Positions 1 through 7,103 of a stretch of 53,547 bases of DNA are shown here, one piece after another. The number at the start of each line of letters is the position of its first letter. Within the stretch, counting starts at the first letter, position 1. Origin of the DNA: Acidobacteriota bacterium (GTDB lineage: Bacteria; Acidobacteriota; Vicinamibacteria; Vicinamibacterales; 2-12-FULL-66-21); the NCBI GenBank assembly GCA_003222675.1, contig QHWT01000044.1, positions 1 through 53,547 of the forward strand, written 5' to 3'. The position numbers were made by a program, and so were the translations under genes. Under the pieces are notes generated by a model, which saw only the letters and a list, made by a program, of their open reading frames with translations, had not been told where the DNA came from and searched no databases.

Positions 1-129
1 CAGGGTGCGGGATCCGGGGTGCGGGGTGCGGGATCCGGGGTGCGGGGTGCAGGATGCGGGAGCGGAATCCGGACAGCCATGGCGGAGGCCGAGGACGGAG
101 CGCCGGCGATCGAGGTCCGGAATCCGGGA
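1..129. repeat. Low-complexity word repeat (GGGATCCGGGGTGC type)
   Basis: The first ~60 bases are reiterations of a G-rich word (gggatccgg, ggtgcgggg) that grade into non-repetitive sequence before the MFS stop codon. An open frame crosses it on the plus strand, but its product is only an Arg/Gly-rich reading of the repeat. Similar word arrays built from other words occur at other gene boundaries in this window. I see no gene here. Confidence 0.6.
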
Positions 130-1335
130 TCACGCTGAGCGACGCGCCGCACGCATCAGCGTGGCGCTCGCGGCAAGACTGATGCACGCGATGCCGCCGA
201 ACGCGAGCAGCCACGCGGTGACGCGCGCGGTGCCGCCCCCCAGGTCGAGCAGCGCGCCAAAGATCACAGGGCCCACCAGGCCTCCGGCGAATCCAAAGAA
301 CGAGTACACCGCCATCGCCGTACCGCGCGCCGACGGATCCGTGGCTTCGACGAGACCAGCTGTCAGCGCGGCGGAGTCTGCCATGATCGCGAGCACGTAC
401 AACGCGGCGGTCGCCATGACCGCAACCCCACCAATCATTCCCGCCGCCCCGGTCGACAGCGCCAGTGCTCCCGACACCCCCATCGTCGTAGCGATGATGC
501 GAAGACGGCCCCGCGAGGCAATCTCGTTGCCCGTGATGCTGGCTGGCGGACCGAGCAGGTTCAGCAGCGCCGCGCTCGTTGACGGCGCGACTCGTGCGCC
601 CGAGGCAGCGAACGTAAAGAACGCGACGATCCACGACCGCAACGCGAACAACTCGCAGCAGTGCGCGGTATACCCCAGCACGTAGGTCCTGACGTGAGAG
701 TTCGCGAGAACGGTCTCGAACCGCGGCGGCGTCGCGATCCTTCGGCCAGGCTCAGGGCAGGTGGCATTGTCGGATGCGCGAGGACGCGGCAGCAACAGCA
801 TCAGGGCTGCGGCCACGGGCGGACCTGCCGCCGCGGCAGCGCACGCGACGCGCCACCCGGCGCGGGACGCAATCGCGCCCGCGAGATACAACGACACGCT
901 CGTGCCGATGCCATACGTCGAGGTATAAAACGCGATCGCGCGAGCCTGGCGACGACCCGTGATCCGATCGGAAAGCTCCTTCAGACCCGGCATGTAGGTG
1001 CCGGCGAGCCCCGCGCCGAGCAGTGCCTGACCCGCCATGGCCAGCGGCGGCGCATCCGCGCGCGCGAGCGCGAGCGAACCCGCCGTCAGCACGACGCACG
1101 ACCCGCCGTACACATAACGCGCGGGCCAGCGATCCGTGAGGCTGACGAGCACCGGCACGGCGACCATGTAACCAGCGAAGAATGCGCCGCTGATGGTGCC
1201 CGCGACGGTGTTGTTAATGTGCCACTCGGCCTGGAGCCCAGGCAACAATGCCGGCCACGTCGACACCCCAACCATCGTGCACACCTCCGCCAGGCACAAG
1301 ATGGCGACGATGAGCGGCGCCGTCACGCCCGGCAC
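130..1335 (-). CDS. MFS transporter
   Basis: This is a 401-residue inner-membrane protein of the usual length for the major facilitator superfamily, with about 12 hydrophobic segments. The segment after TM2 (SLTDRWPARYVYGG, residues ~64-77) matches the loop 2-3 signature, and a second half begins near residue 210 (TYVLGYTAHCCELFALRSW). The pattern of small residues resembles the CynX/NimT-like or general drug/metabolite branch, so substrate cannot be assigned. The start is a GTG only 3 bases from a REP-like element (1338-1410), and no convincing ribosome-binding site is visible, so expression or start choice may be affected by that element. It lies downstream of the PLP decarboxylase on the same strand and may be read through from it. 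Confidence 0.85.
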   Translation of the reverse strand: MPGVTAPLIVAILCLAEVCTMVGVSTWPALLPGLQAEWHINNTVAGTISGAFFAGYMVAVPVLVSLTDRWPARYVYGGSCVVLTAGSLALARADAPPLAMAGQALLGAGLAGTYMPGLKELSDRITGRRQARAIAFYTSTYGIGTSVSLYLAGAIASRAGWRVACAAAAAGPPVAAALMLLLPRPRASDNATCPEPGRRIATPPRFETVLANSHVRTYVLGYTAHCCELFALRSWIVAFFTFAASGARVAPSTSAALLNLLGPPASITGNEIASRGRLRIIATTMGVSGALALSTGAAGMIGGVAVMATAALYVLAIMADSAALTAGLVEATDPSARGTAMAVYSFFGFAGGLVGPVIFGALLDLGGGTARVTAWLLAFGGIACISLAASATLMRAARRSA

Positions 1336-1337
1336 CA

Positions 1338-1410
1338 GAAACCGTGACAGTCACAGTTCCGCCTCCTGGACCCGTCCGGATCCGGGAAGAAGTGTGAGTG
1401 TCCCCGTTTC
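1338..1410. repeat. REP-like element, family E (copy 1)
   Basis: One end reads gaaaccgtgacagtcac and the other gaagtgtgagtgtccccgtttc, so the outer ends form an imperfect inverted repeat. Related copies lie at 29848-29992 and 51451-51557. The stop codon of the PLP decarboxylase is inside the outer end, and the GTG start of the MFS gene abuts the other end. Elements with GACTGTCAC/GGTGACAGTC cores are typical of REP sequences mobilised by RAYT (TnpA-REP) transposases; no such transposase is in this window. Confidence 0.7.
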
Positions 1411-2773
1411 ATCGCGCGGCCGACAGGATCGACGCGGCGGAGCGATCAATGTCGTCCGACGTCGTCGACCAGTTCGACATTGAAATACGCATCGCCGGCT
1501 GGCCGCTCCAGGTCGTCCCGCCAACCCAGCAGACGCCGTCCTGCTGAATGCGCGCGACAACGTCGCACGTGATGGTCGCGCCGGACGGTGACCTCACACG
1601 GACCAGCACCTGATTCAGCACGACGTCGTTCAGGATCGTGATGCGTGGATGCGCGCGCAGCCTCTCGGCCATCTGGGTCGCACGGTCGCAATGGCGCGTG
1701 ACCAAATCGGAAACATCCTTCCGGCCAAGCGTCCGCAGGACGGCACAGGTCGGTACCGCCCGCGCACGGCGCGAGGCTTCGGGGGTCCAGTCCATGCCGT
1801 CGCGGCGCTCCCCTGTCGCGGGCAGGAGGTACGACGCGGTCTGCGCCATGGCCGCGCGGTGCGCCGCCGGATGCGCGACGATCGCGAGGCCGCTGTCGTG
1901 GGGCACGTTCAACCACTTGTGCGCATCGACGGCCCACGAGTCGGCGTGCTCCACTCCATCAGCGAGCGGCCGCAGGGAGGCCGCGGCCTTCGCCCAAAGG
2001 CCGAACGCGCCGTCGACGTGTACCCACGCGCCCGCGCCGCGGGCCATCCCGATCAGTTCTGGAGACGGATCGAACGCGCCGGTATTGACGTGCCCTGCCT
2101 GCAGGCACACGATCGAGGGAGGACGCACCGTGCCCAGCGCCTCGCGCAATCCATCGGATTGCATCCGCCCCTGCGCGTCGGCCGCCACGCGCACGATCCG
2201 CGCGGCTCCGAAGCCGAGCAGCCGGCACGCGGAATCAATCGCGGAACGCGCCTCCGCGCCCGCGATCATCGTCACGCGCGGCGCGCCCTGCAGGCCGTCA
2301 CGTTCCACGTCCCATCCGACGCGCCGCAGTACCTCGTCACGCGCCGCGGCGAGCGCCGTTGCGTTCGCCATCGTGGCGCCGGTCACGAACCCGATGCTGG
2401 CGTCCGGGGGCAAGCCGAACAGATCGAGCAGCCACGCCGCGGTGACGTCTTCAAGCCGCGCAATCGCCGGCGACATCACGTGGAGACCCGTGTTCTGATC
2501 CCACGCGGAGACGAGCCAGTCGGATGCGACCGCGACGGGCAGGCTCCCGCCCGTCACGAAACCGAAGTATCGCGGTCCCGGCGACGCGATGCCACCCGCC
2601 TCGATCAGCGCGTCGAGCGCATTCAGCACGTCAATGGGATCGGACGGATCGATCGGCAGACTGGCAAGTAGGGGTGGCGAGGGATCGCGCGCATTGACGT
2701 AACGCTCCAGCAGTCCGGCAAGAAAGCGCAGCGCAATTCTGTGCGCGCGGTCGAGCACCACGTCGAACGACAT
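1409..2773 (-). CDS. PLP-dependent group II decarboxylase (AADC/glutamate decarboxylase-like)
   Basis: This 454-residue protein is a fold-type I PLP enzyme of the group II amino-acid decarboxylase family. The PLP-binding lysine is in DAHKWLN (K286). The Asp that contacts the pyridine nitrogen is in VHVDGAFG (D254), and the cofactor-binding stretch GFVTGATMANATAL lies at ~128-141. Family members decarboxylate aromatic amino acids, glutamate or aspartate, but the substrate is not evident. Some relatives act on tryptophan or in secondary metabolism. The start ATG at 2773 gives a normal N-terminus for the family. The stop codon lies inside a REP-like element, so the last residues may be element-derived. 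No obvious partner gene is adjacent apart from the MFS transporter downstream, which might export the amine product (inference). Confidence 0.9.
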   Translation of the reverse strand: MSFDVVLDRAHRIALRFLAGLLERYVNARDPSPPLLASLPIDPSDPIDVLNALDALIEAGGIASPGPRYFGFVTGGSLPVAVASDWLVSAWDQNTGLHVMSPAIARLEDVTAAWLLDLFGLPPDASIGFVTGATMANATALAAARDEVLRRVGWDVERDGLQGAPRVTMIAGAEARSAIDSACRLLGFGAARIVRVAADAQGRMQSDGLREALGTVRPPSIVCLQAGHVNTGAFDPSPELIGMARGAGAWVHVDGAFGLWAKAAASLRPLADGVEHADSWAVDAHKWLNVPHDSGLAIVAHPAAHRAAMAQTASYLLPATGERRDGMDWTPEASRRARAVPTCAVLRTLGRKDVSDLVTRHCDRATQMAERLRAHPRITILNDVVLNQVLVRVRSPSGATITCDVVARIQQDGVCWVGGTTWSGQPAMRISMSNWSTTSDDIDRSAASILSAAR

Positions 2774-2797
2774 CCGCCGAGCGTATACCGCCGGCGG

Positions 2798-3012
2798 CTA
2801 TCGCGCTTCGACCAATTTCGCGGCGGCCTCGTCGGTCTTGCTCTGTGCCTTCAAGGCGAGCCACAAACAATGCGCGGCACACGTGTCATGCCGCGCGTCG
2901 TAGCGCAGGTGGTTCTTCCGCCTGAAGGCGGAAGCCACCAGAGAGAGTGGCTTCCGGCTCCGCCTTCGGGCGAAGCGCTTTGGCGGACCGCCGTAGCCTT
3001 GGCGGAGGCTGG
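2798..3012. repeat. Palindromic repeat, family A, plus possible gene remnant
   Basis: This holds a palindrome (cttccgcctgaaggcggaag and flanking gtggcttcc) followed by a second inverted segment built on ggcggaccgccgtagccttggcgg. Related sequence lies at 19101-19180 and 49903-49923. The minus-strand open frame through it gives the Arg-rich product expected of the repeat (LRQGYGGPPKRFARRR). The last ~30 codons of that frame (to 2798) look like the end of a helical TPR-type protein (KTDEAAAKLVEA) and may be the stump of a lost gene. This is weak. Confidence 0.55.
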
Positions 3013-4065
3013 TTAGCCGGAAGTCAGCGCAGGCTTCGAATTGACCAGCGGGATCACCTCGGAGGCGAAGCGCTCCATCTCCTCGTATTGAGGGCTGAAC
3101 TGCAACAGCAGCAGCTCCACGCCTGCACGTTCGAATTCGAGAACGCGTTCGGCCACCTGCTCGGGCATTCCCGTGAGGCCGCTTCGCAGGCCGCGGTTCG
3201 ATACGGAGTAATCCTCGAGGCTGACCCGCTGCTCGAGTTGCGTGTTCGCAATCCACTCCTGATAGTTCGCGTAGCCGCGCCTCGTCTGCTGCACGTCGGT
3301 AATGCGCGCCAGTTCCCGTTTGAGCTCGGAGTCCGTTGACCGCACCACCGCATAGCCGGCGCTGCCGAAGGTCATCGGCGGCAGGCCGTGCGCCTCGCGT
3401 CGCGCACGCATGTCGTCGATCTTCCCGCCGATGATGTCGGGAGGATCGCCGTGCGTCAGCCACGCGTCGCACTTCTTCGAGATCAGCTCCTTCGCGGCCG
3501 GTGACTCGCCGCCCGCATAAATCGTGGGCCGCGGCTTCCGGGCGGGTTTGGGCTCGAGGACCGCGTCCTCGATGTTGTAGTAATGCCCTTTCAGGGAATA
3601 CACCGGATGGCTCCAGAGTCCATCCACCACATCGAGCCACTCGGACGTGCGCGCGTACCGATCGTCGTGCTGATCGAAGGCGACGCCGTACATGCGTGCC
3701 TCAGACGCCCACCACGACGACACCACGTTCAGCGACAAGCGGCCGCCGCTGATCTGATCGATGTTCGCAGCCTGCTTTGCGAGAAGGGCCGGGAGGTGGA
3801 ACGTCGGCCGCACCGCGACCATGATCTCGAGCCGCTCGGTCACGGCCGCGAGCGCCGCCGCCGTGCTCCAGGCATCGAGCGACGGCGCGTCGACGCCTTT
3901 GATGTCGTTCAGATTCAGCTCCGCGACCAGCGTCAGATCGAATCCGATCTCTTCGCTTCGCCGCGCGAGCCGGCTCACGTAAGACCACGTCGGCTCCATC
4001 CCCTCGTCGTCTACGTTCCGGAGCCATCCGCCGAACACCGGAAGCCAGTAACCGAACCGCATCAC
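3013..4065 (-). CDS. LLM-class FMNH2-dependent monooxygenase (SsuD/SfnG-like)
   Basis: This 350-residue protein is a luciferase-like TIM barrel. The N-terminal FGYWLPVFGGWLRNV, the barrel motif LTLVAELNLNDIKG (~44-57), VVSSWWASEARMYGV (~114-128) and TIYAGGESPAAKELI (~185-199) match flavin monooxygenases that cleave C-S bonds of sulfonates or sulfones (alkanesulfonate, dimethylsulfone). Such enzymes take reduced FMN from a partner reductase, and a flavin reductase gene is two genes upstream in the same operon. Its start overlaps the stop of the ATP-grasp gene by 4 bases, so the two are translationally coupled. A cysteine-rich leader peptide in front of the operon supports a role in sulfur supply. 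The exact substrate is unknown, and C-C or C-H oxidation cannot be excluded. Confidence 0.88.
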   Translation of the reverse strand: MMRFGYWLPVFGGWLRNVDDEGMEPTWSYVSRLARRSEEIGFDLTLVAELNLNDIKGVDAPSLDAWSTAAALAAVTERLEIMVAVRPTFHLPALLAKQAANIDQISGGRLSLNVVSSWWASEARMYGVAFDQHDDRYARTSEWLDVVDGLWSHPVYSLKGHYYNIEDAVLEPKPARKPRPTIYAGGESPAAKELISKKCDAWLTHGDPPDIIGGKIDDMRARREAHGLPPMTFGSAGYAVVRSTDSELKRELARITDVQQTRRGYANYQEWIANTQLEQRVSLEDYSVSNRGLRSGLTGMPEQVAERVLEFERAGVELLLLQFSPQYEEMERFASEVIPLVNSKPALTSG

Positions 4066-5054
4066 ACCGCCTCCCCCGCCGGCGTTGCGACCCGCGCGAG
4101 CTCCGCCTCGAGCCAGTCCGCCAGGCGCACGAACGGATCGAAGCCGATGACGCGCGGCGCGTCCGCCACGAAATTCGACAGCGCATTGATATCGTAGAAG
4201 TACGGTCGGCCATCGCGCGGATCGATTATGTACTCGACACCGCCAATCTCGATGCCACCCGCGGCCGTGATGCGCTCGACCGCGTGAACGATTTCATCCG
4301 GCGGTGTGTAGCCTTCCACGCGCAGGTTGTTCTTCGGCGCATCGACAGGACACGCCGGCCGCGCGAGCTCAGCGCCGTCGACTCCCTGACAGACGTCCGC
4401 GGGGCACAGATTGAAACTGTCTCCTGGCGTATAGATGCGAATCGCGTACAGATATTGCCCGTTCAGCACCTCGACGCGGACGATGCGTCCAGCGTCGGCA
4501 GAGACGTATTCCTGTACGAGCGCGGTGCTGTCGATACCAAGCTGCAGCGTGCCTTCACGTGAAGCGCGCGCCAGCGTATCGGGAGAATCGAACCGGACGA
4601 TGCCGGCGCCGCTTCCGCCGATGTTCGGCTTGACCACGACGGGGAACCGCAATCCGTCTGCCGCCTGGCTCGCCTGTGATGGATGGTGAATCACCCGCGC
4701 GCGCGGATACGGAAGGCCGAGCCGCTCGAGCAGCGTGAGCTGGTACGCCTTCGAGATCTCGGTCTTCCACGCCGCATACCCGTTAATCACCCGCACTCCA
4801 AGGCGCTCGAGATGTGCGAGGTACTGCAGCGTATAGAACGTCAGGTGACCACGCCCCCGTGTGTAAGCGGAGGGACTCATGCGGTTGAAGATGACGGCGT
4901 GCGGCGGCTTCCGCTCGCAGGGGTCGTAGGTGTGCTGATCGGCATGCAGCGCATCGTACGGCACGCCGCGACGATCGAGCTCCTGAAACAGCGGCCGATA
5001 CCAGTCGGGATGTTCGTAGTAGATGCCGAGCGGCTTGCCGGTGACATGAGACAT
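4062..5054 (-). CDS. ATP-grasp ligase, RimK/glutathione-synthetase-like
   Basis: This 330-residue protein carries the ATP-grasp core. VVVKPNIGGSGAGIV (~139-153) has the nucleotide-binding Lys142 and Gly-rich loop, VQEYVSADAG (~180-189) is the adenine/hinge segment, and YFYDINALSNFV (~285-296) has the Mg-binding Asp/Asn residues. Family members form amide or peptide bonds from a carboxylate, ATP and an amine through an acyl-phosphate. The N-terminal ~100 residues (pre-ATP-grasp domain) are not recognised. It lies 6 bases downstream of the flavin reductase and overlaps the LLM monooxygenase by 4 bases. An amide-forming enzyme between a flavin reductase and a monooxygenase is not part of the textbook sulfonate pathway. 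It may make or activate the sulfur-containing substrate (inference). Confidence 0.85.
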   Translation of the reverse strand: MSHVTGKPLGIYYEHPDWYRPLFQELDRRGVPYDALHADQHTYDPCERKPPHAVIFNRMSPSAYTRGRGHLTFYTLQYLAHLERLGVRVINGYAAWKTEISKAYQLTLLERLGLPYPRARVIHHPSQASQAADGLRFPVVVKPNIGGSGAGIVRFDSPDTLARASREGTLQLGIDSTALVQEYVSADAGRIVRVEVLNGQYLYAIRIYTPGDSFNLCPADVCQGVDGAELARPACPVDAPKNNLRVEGYTPPDEIVHAVERITAAGGIEIGGVEYIIDPRDGRPYFYDINALSNFVADAPRVIGFDPFVRLADWLEAELARVATPAGEAV

Positions 5055-5060
5055 GTTCGA

Positions 5061-5615
5061 TTACCCCTTCGATGCAGCCCTGAACGGCTGCGCTGCGACT
5101 GCGGCCACATCGGCAATCCCAAGCGCTTCGGCGACCGCGCGGTCGATGCGCTGAGTAACCACGTCCTGTGGACCGTCCGCGCCGAATTGCGCGTCGGTGG
5201 CGTAGATGCCGGTCGCGACGACCTGCGCACCCACGCTCGCGAGCAACGGCCGGAGCGCGTGATCGATCACGAGCTGATGTGCGGATCCGCCGCCCGTGGC
5301 AATCGGGATCGCGACCTTCCCGTCGAGCGCATCCATCGTGAACAGATCGAAGAACACCTTCAGCATTCCGCTGTAGGACGCGCGGTAAACAGGTGTGCCG
5401 ACGATGACGATGCGCGCGGCGGACACGGCTGCCAGCGCATCCGCGATCGCCGCAGACTTCGTGCGGCCGAGCAGATCATCCGCCGGCAGATCACAAAGGT
5501 CGATCAGCCGCGTGTCCAGTCCCGCGCCCGCGCACCGCGCCAGGGCGTGCGCGAGCAGCCGCCGCGACCTCGATTCACGCGACGGACTCCCCGAGATGGC
5601 AACCGCTGACGTCAT
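5061..5615 (-). CDS. NADPH-dependent FMN reductase (SsuE-like flavodoxin fold)
   Basis: This 184-residue protein has the flavodoxin-like fold of the SsuE/MsuE family. GSPSRESRS (~9-17) is the phosphate-binding loop for FMN, TPVYRASYSGMLKVFFDL (~78-95) is the isoalloxazine contact segment, and TGGGSAHQL lies at ~110-118. Family members reduce FMN with NAD(P)H and pass FMNH2 to a two-component monooxygenase, here most likely the LLM protein two genes downstream. The ATG at 5615 follows a purine-poor spacer, and the terminator at 5630-5664 ends only about 20 bases upstream. Expression should therefore depend on read-through of that terminator. Confidence 0.9.
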   Translation of the reverse strand: MTSAVAISGSPSRESRSRRLLAHALARCAGAGLDTRLIDLCDLPADDLLGRTKSAAIADALAAVSAARIVIVGTPVYRASYSGMLKVFFDLFTMDALDGKVAIPIATGGGSAHQLVIDHALRPLLASVGAQVVATGIYATDAQFGADGPQDVVTQRIDRAVAEALGIADVAAVAAQPFRAASKG

Positions 5616-5629
5616 GTAACGGTCCCGGA

Positions 5630-5664
5630 AATGAGAAAGGCCCCGTCTCGCGTGAGAGGGGCCT
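5630..5664 (-). terminator. Rho-independent terminator in the leader of the flavin-reductase operon
   Basis: On the minus strand, GGCCCCTCTC - ACGC - GAGACGGGGCC forms a 10-pair stem with one bulged C and a 4-base loop, followed by TTTCTCATTT. It lies between a cysteine-rich leader ORF and the first structural gene, which is where an attenuator is expected rather than an end-of-operon terminator. Its 5' arm (5654-5660) is complementary over 7 bases to a leader segment at 5728-5734, a possible anti-terminator pairing. Confidence 0.8.
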
Positions 5665-5792
5665 CGAGAAACGTCGCGCTCGGCTGCTGTCGCCTTATTT
5701 GATTCGCCTGCGTGCGAGCACGCTCGTCCCTCTCTCCCTCACGGGAGTGCTACAGATGCACCAGGGACAGCAGCAGCGGAAGGGCATGCGCT
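5639..5792 (-). promoter_or_regulatory. Candidate cysteine-responsive transcription attenuator
   Basis: In transcript order it contains a leader ORF (5787-5695) with five Cys codons among its first 12. The segment GCTGCTGTC (5774-5766), over the consecutive Cys codons, is perfectly complementary to GACAGCAGC (5691-5683) just after the leader stop. The terminator (5664-5630) follows. A ribosome stalled at Cys codons would mask the first arm and leave 5728-5734 free to pair with the 5' arm of the terminator. This layout is that of amino-acid attenuators. The pairing scheme is my inference and has not been folded computationally. Confidence 0.72.
5695..5787 (-). CDS. Cysteine-rich leader peptide (30 aa)
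   Basis: A short ORF starts ATG at 5787 and ends TAA at 5695. It encodes MPFRCCCPWCIC followed by 18 mostly polar residues. Cys occupies positions 5, 6, 7, 10 and 12. The -10 hexamer lies at 5804-5799, so the transcript should begin near 5792, leaving about 5 bases before the ATG. The message is almost leaderless and has no Shine-Dalgarno sequence. Polycysteine leaderless leaders that act as cysteine attenuators are known from mycobacteria. This one is followed by complementary arms and an intrinsic terminator, and then by a sulfur-type operon. It is probably regulatory only, and the peptide itself need have no function. Confidence 0.75.
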   Translation of the reverse strand: MPFRCCCPWCICSTPVRERGTSVLARRRIK

Positions 5793-5798
5793 GACGGG

Positions 5799-5828
5799 AT
5801 CGTACCGTTCGCGCTTCGCACGTGTCAA
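5799..5828 (-). promoter_or_regulatory. Strong sigma70-type promoter of the flavin-reductase operon
   Basis: On the minus strand, a perfect -35 TTGACA (5828-5823) and a -10 TACGAT (5804-5799) are separated by 18 bases. The expected transcription start is near 5792, directly ahead of the leader ORF ATG at 5787. Confidence 0.75.
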
Positions 5829-6100
5829 ATCGGAGGACGCAGGACGGTTGTCGGAGGTCGGTTGGCTGAGGTCGGTCGGCAGAGGTCGATTGGTGGAGGT
5901 CGGTCGGCGGAGTTGTCGAAGAGGACGGCTGTGGGAGTTCGGCGGCGCCGACGGAAAACGGTTCAGGTCTTGCTTCGCGGTCCTGGCGTAGCGCGCAATC
6001 GCGTGATTCGCCGACGGCTCGGGCTACCAGTCGCAGGCACTTCGATTCTGGTTGTACTCGCCGTGCGGCTGATCTCGTAACAACCGTCAACCGGCCACCG
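5829..6100. repeat. Intergenic stretch with aggtcggt word repeats
   Basis: Between 5848 and 5915 the word (g)aggtcgg(t) recurs about seven times with different spacers. The rest, to the end of the winged-helix gene, contains no gene, promoter or RNA that I can support. A long minus-strand frame crosses it and merges with the Cys leader frame, but it has no protein-like features. Confidence 0.5.
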
Positions 6101-6107
6101 GCAACCG

Positions 6108-6419
6108 TCAAAGGATCCGCTCGCGCCTCACATATAGATGACGCGAGTCCCGGCGAATCTGTCCAGTCCTGGCCAGCGCATCGAGGATCCGCAAACAGGC
6201 CCCTTCGTCGACACCAAGCAACCGCATCGTCTGCCGTAGCGATAAGGTGAGTCCCGGCATGTCATCGAATTCAGCGACGATCCGTTGGACGAGTGCGTCG
6301 CGGCGCAGCACGTTGCGCCGTTCCGTCAAGCCCGATGGAGGCAGATGCATGCTGATTGGACGCCCTTTGACATCACCGAGTGAAACCACCGCCGATGCGG
6401 GATGCTTCGCGAGGGACAT
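6108..6419 (-). CDS. Small winged-helix-like protein (103 aa)
   Basis: Start ATG at 6419 is preceded by GGGAG six bases upstream. The C-terminal half (TLSLRQTMRLLGVDEGACLRILDAL and onward) reads as a winged helix-turn-helix, with a recognition-helix pattern around residues 60-85 and a wing ending in HLYVRRE. The N-terminal part (VVSLGDVKGRPISMHLPP) is predicted beta. It may be a regulator, but no ligand or DNA target can be named. Possible -10 TATTAT at 6467-6462 would give a ~36-base leader. It lies between the Cys-regulated operon and the YeeE/rhodanese pair, so a role in sulfur regulation is possible but unproven. Upstream codons in the same frame lack coding character. Confidence 0.6.
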   Translation of the reverse strand: MSLAKHPASAVVSLGDVKGRPISMHLPPSGLTERRNVLRRDALVQRIVAEFDDMPGLTLSLRQTMRLLGVDEGACLRILDALARTGQIRRDSRHLYVRRERIL

Positions 6420-6519
6420 GTGACACTCCCGTGTGGACGCGGTTGACGCCCGAGGGCCGCCATAATACTCCAATTCGCCGACTTTTGATCCCTCGTACGC
6501 CGTGATGCGTTTCGGTCCA

Positions 6520-7102
6520 CGTAATCTTCTGGAAGATCGCAAAATAAGACGACGAAATCGACCAGCGCCTCGTCGGAGGTGACGCGCCTCGTCAGCATCC
6601 GCGCCGCCGCATGCGCGCGACTGCCGCGTCGACGGTCGGCCGCGGCGATGTCGTTCCCGCCGTCCGCGAACGCGCACGTGAGCCGCCCGGCGCGCGACGT
6701 GTTCGTGCCGCCTTCGACTTCGCCGCGCAGCCGCCCGGCAAGTACCGCTGAGAGAAAGCCGCCAACGACGACCCCGGCGATCTCGAACAGCAGCCACTCG
6801 CGCCACGGGCCGTCAGGTGTGGACAGGTATCGACTGAAATACGGATTGGCGGCCGCGCGCGCCGGCGCCACCGCCGCCACCGTTCCCGCTGCAGTCGTCG
6901 CGAATGCACCCGACGCGCCGAGGCCGCGGCCGGTCAGCACGAATGCGGACAACAACACGAGCCCGAGCGCCACACCGGTGACGTAGGGGTCCGCGTACGG
7001 CTTGGCGCGCGTACGCGCGCCGGGTCGCGCATCTGTAGAGCGGGTCTTTAGACCCGCCGAAGCAGCGCTGAAGTCCTGCGCGATGACCTGTGTGCTGGCC
7101 AC
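6520..7102 (-). pseudogene. Broken YeeE/YedE (TsuA-like) sulfur transporter
   Basis: The first ~145 codons from GTG 7102 are in frame and match the N-terminal half of YeeE/YedE membrane proteins: PYVTGVALGLVLLSAFVLTG, GRGLGASGAF, REWLLFEIAGVVVGGFLSAV. The second half should contain an ARLARGCTSGQALTGG motif. Here it shifts frame and a GC dipeptide is directly followed by a stop, as if about 16 bases coding TSGQAL were lost. Remnants of the final helix (SSSYFAIF) continue to ~6520. Family members import thiosulfate. It starts 1 base after the rhodanese stop, so the two formed an operon. A hairpin repeat of family C (7030-7057) lies inside the N-terminal coding part. Sequencing or assembly error is an alternative to true decay. 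Confidence 0.65.
7030..7057. repeat. Palindromic repeat, family C (copy 1)
   Basis: The hairpin gcgggtctttagacccgc lies within the N-terminal coding part of the YeeE remnant. Related copies, built on ccgggtcttcagacccgg with adjoining cctac, are at 37747-37775 and 37798-37828, and there is a partial copy near 9258. Confidence 0.6.
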
Positions 7103-7103
7103 G

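Noticed and set aside
2798-3640. Long minus-strand frame with LRQGYGGPPKRFARRR
   Set aside because: It overlaps the LLM monooxygenase antisense-frame region and a palindromic repeat. The Arg-rich stretch is characteristic of the repeat, not of a protein. Only the last ~30 codons are noted as a possible remnant.
5639-5792. FMN, SAM or other known riboswitch ahead of the flavin reductase operon
   Set aside because: I compared it by eye with RFN, SAM-I/IV, TPP and cobalamin consensus boxes and found none. The Cys-rich leader ORF explains the arm and terminator layout better.
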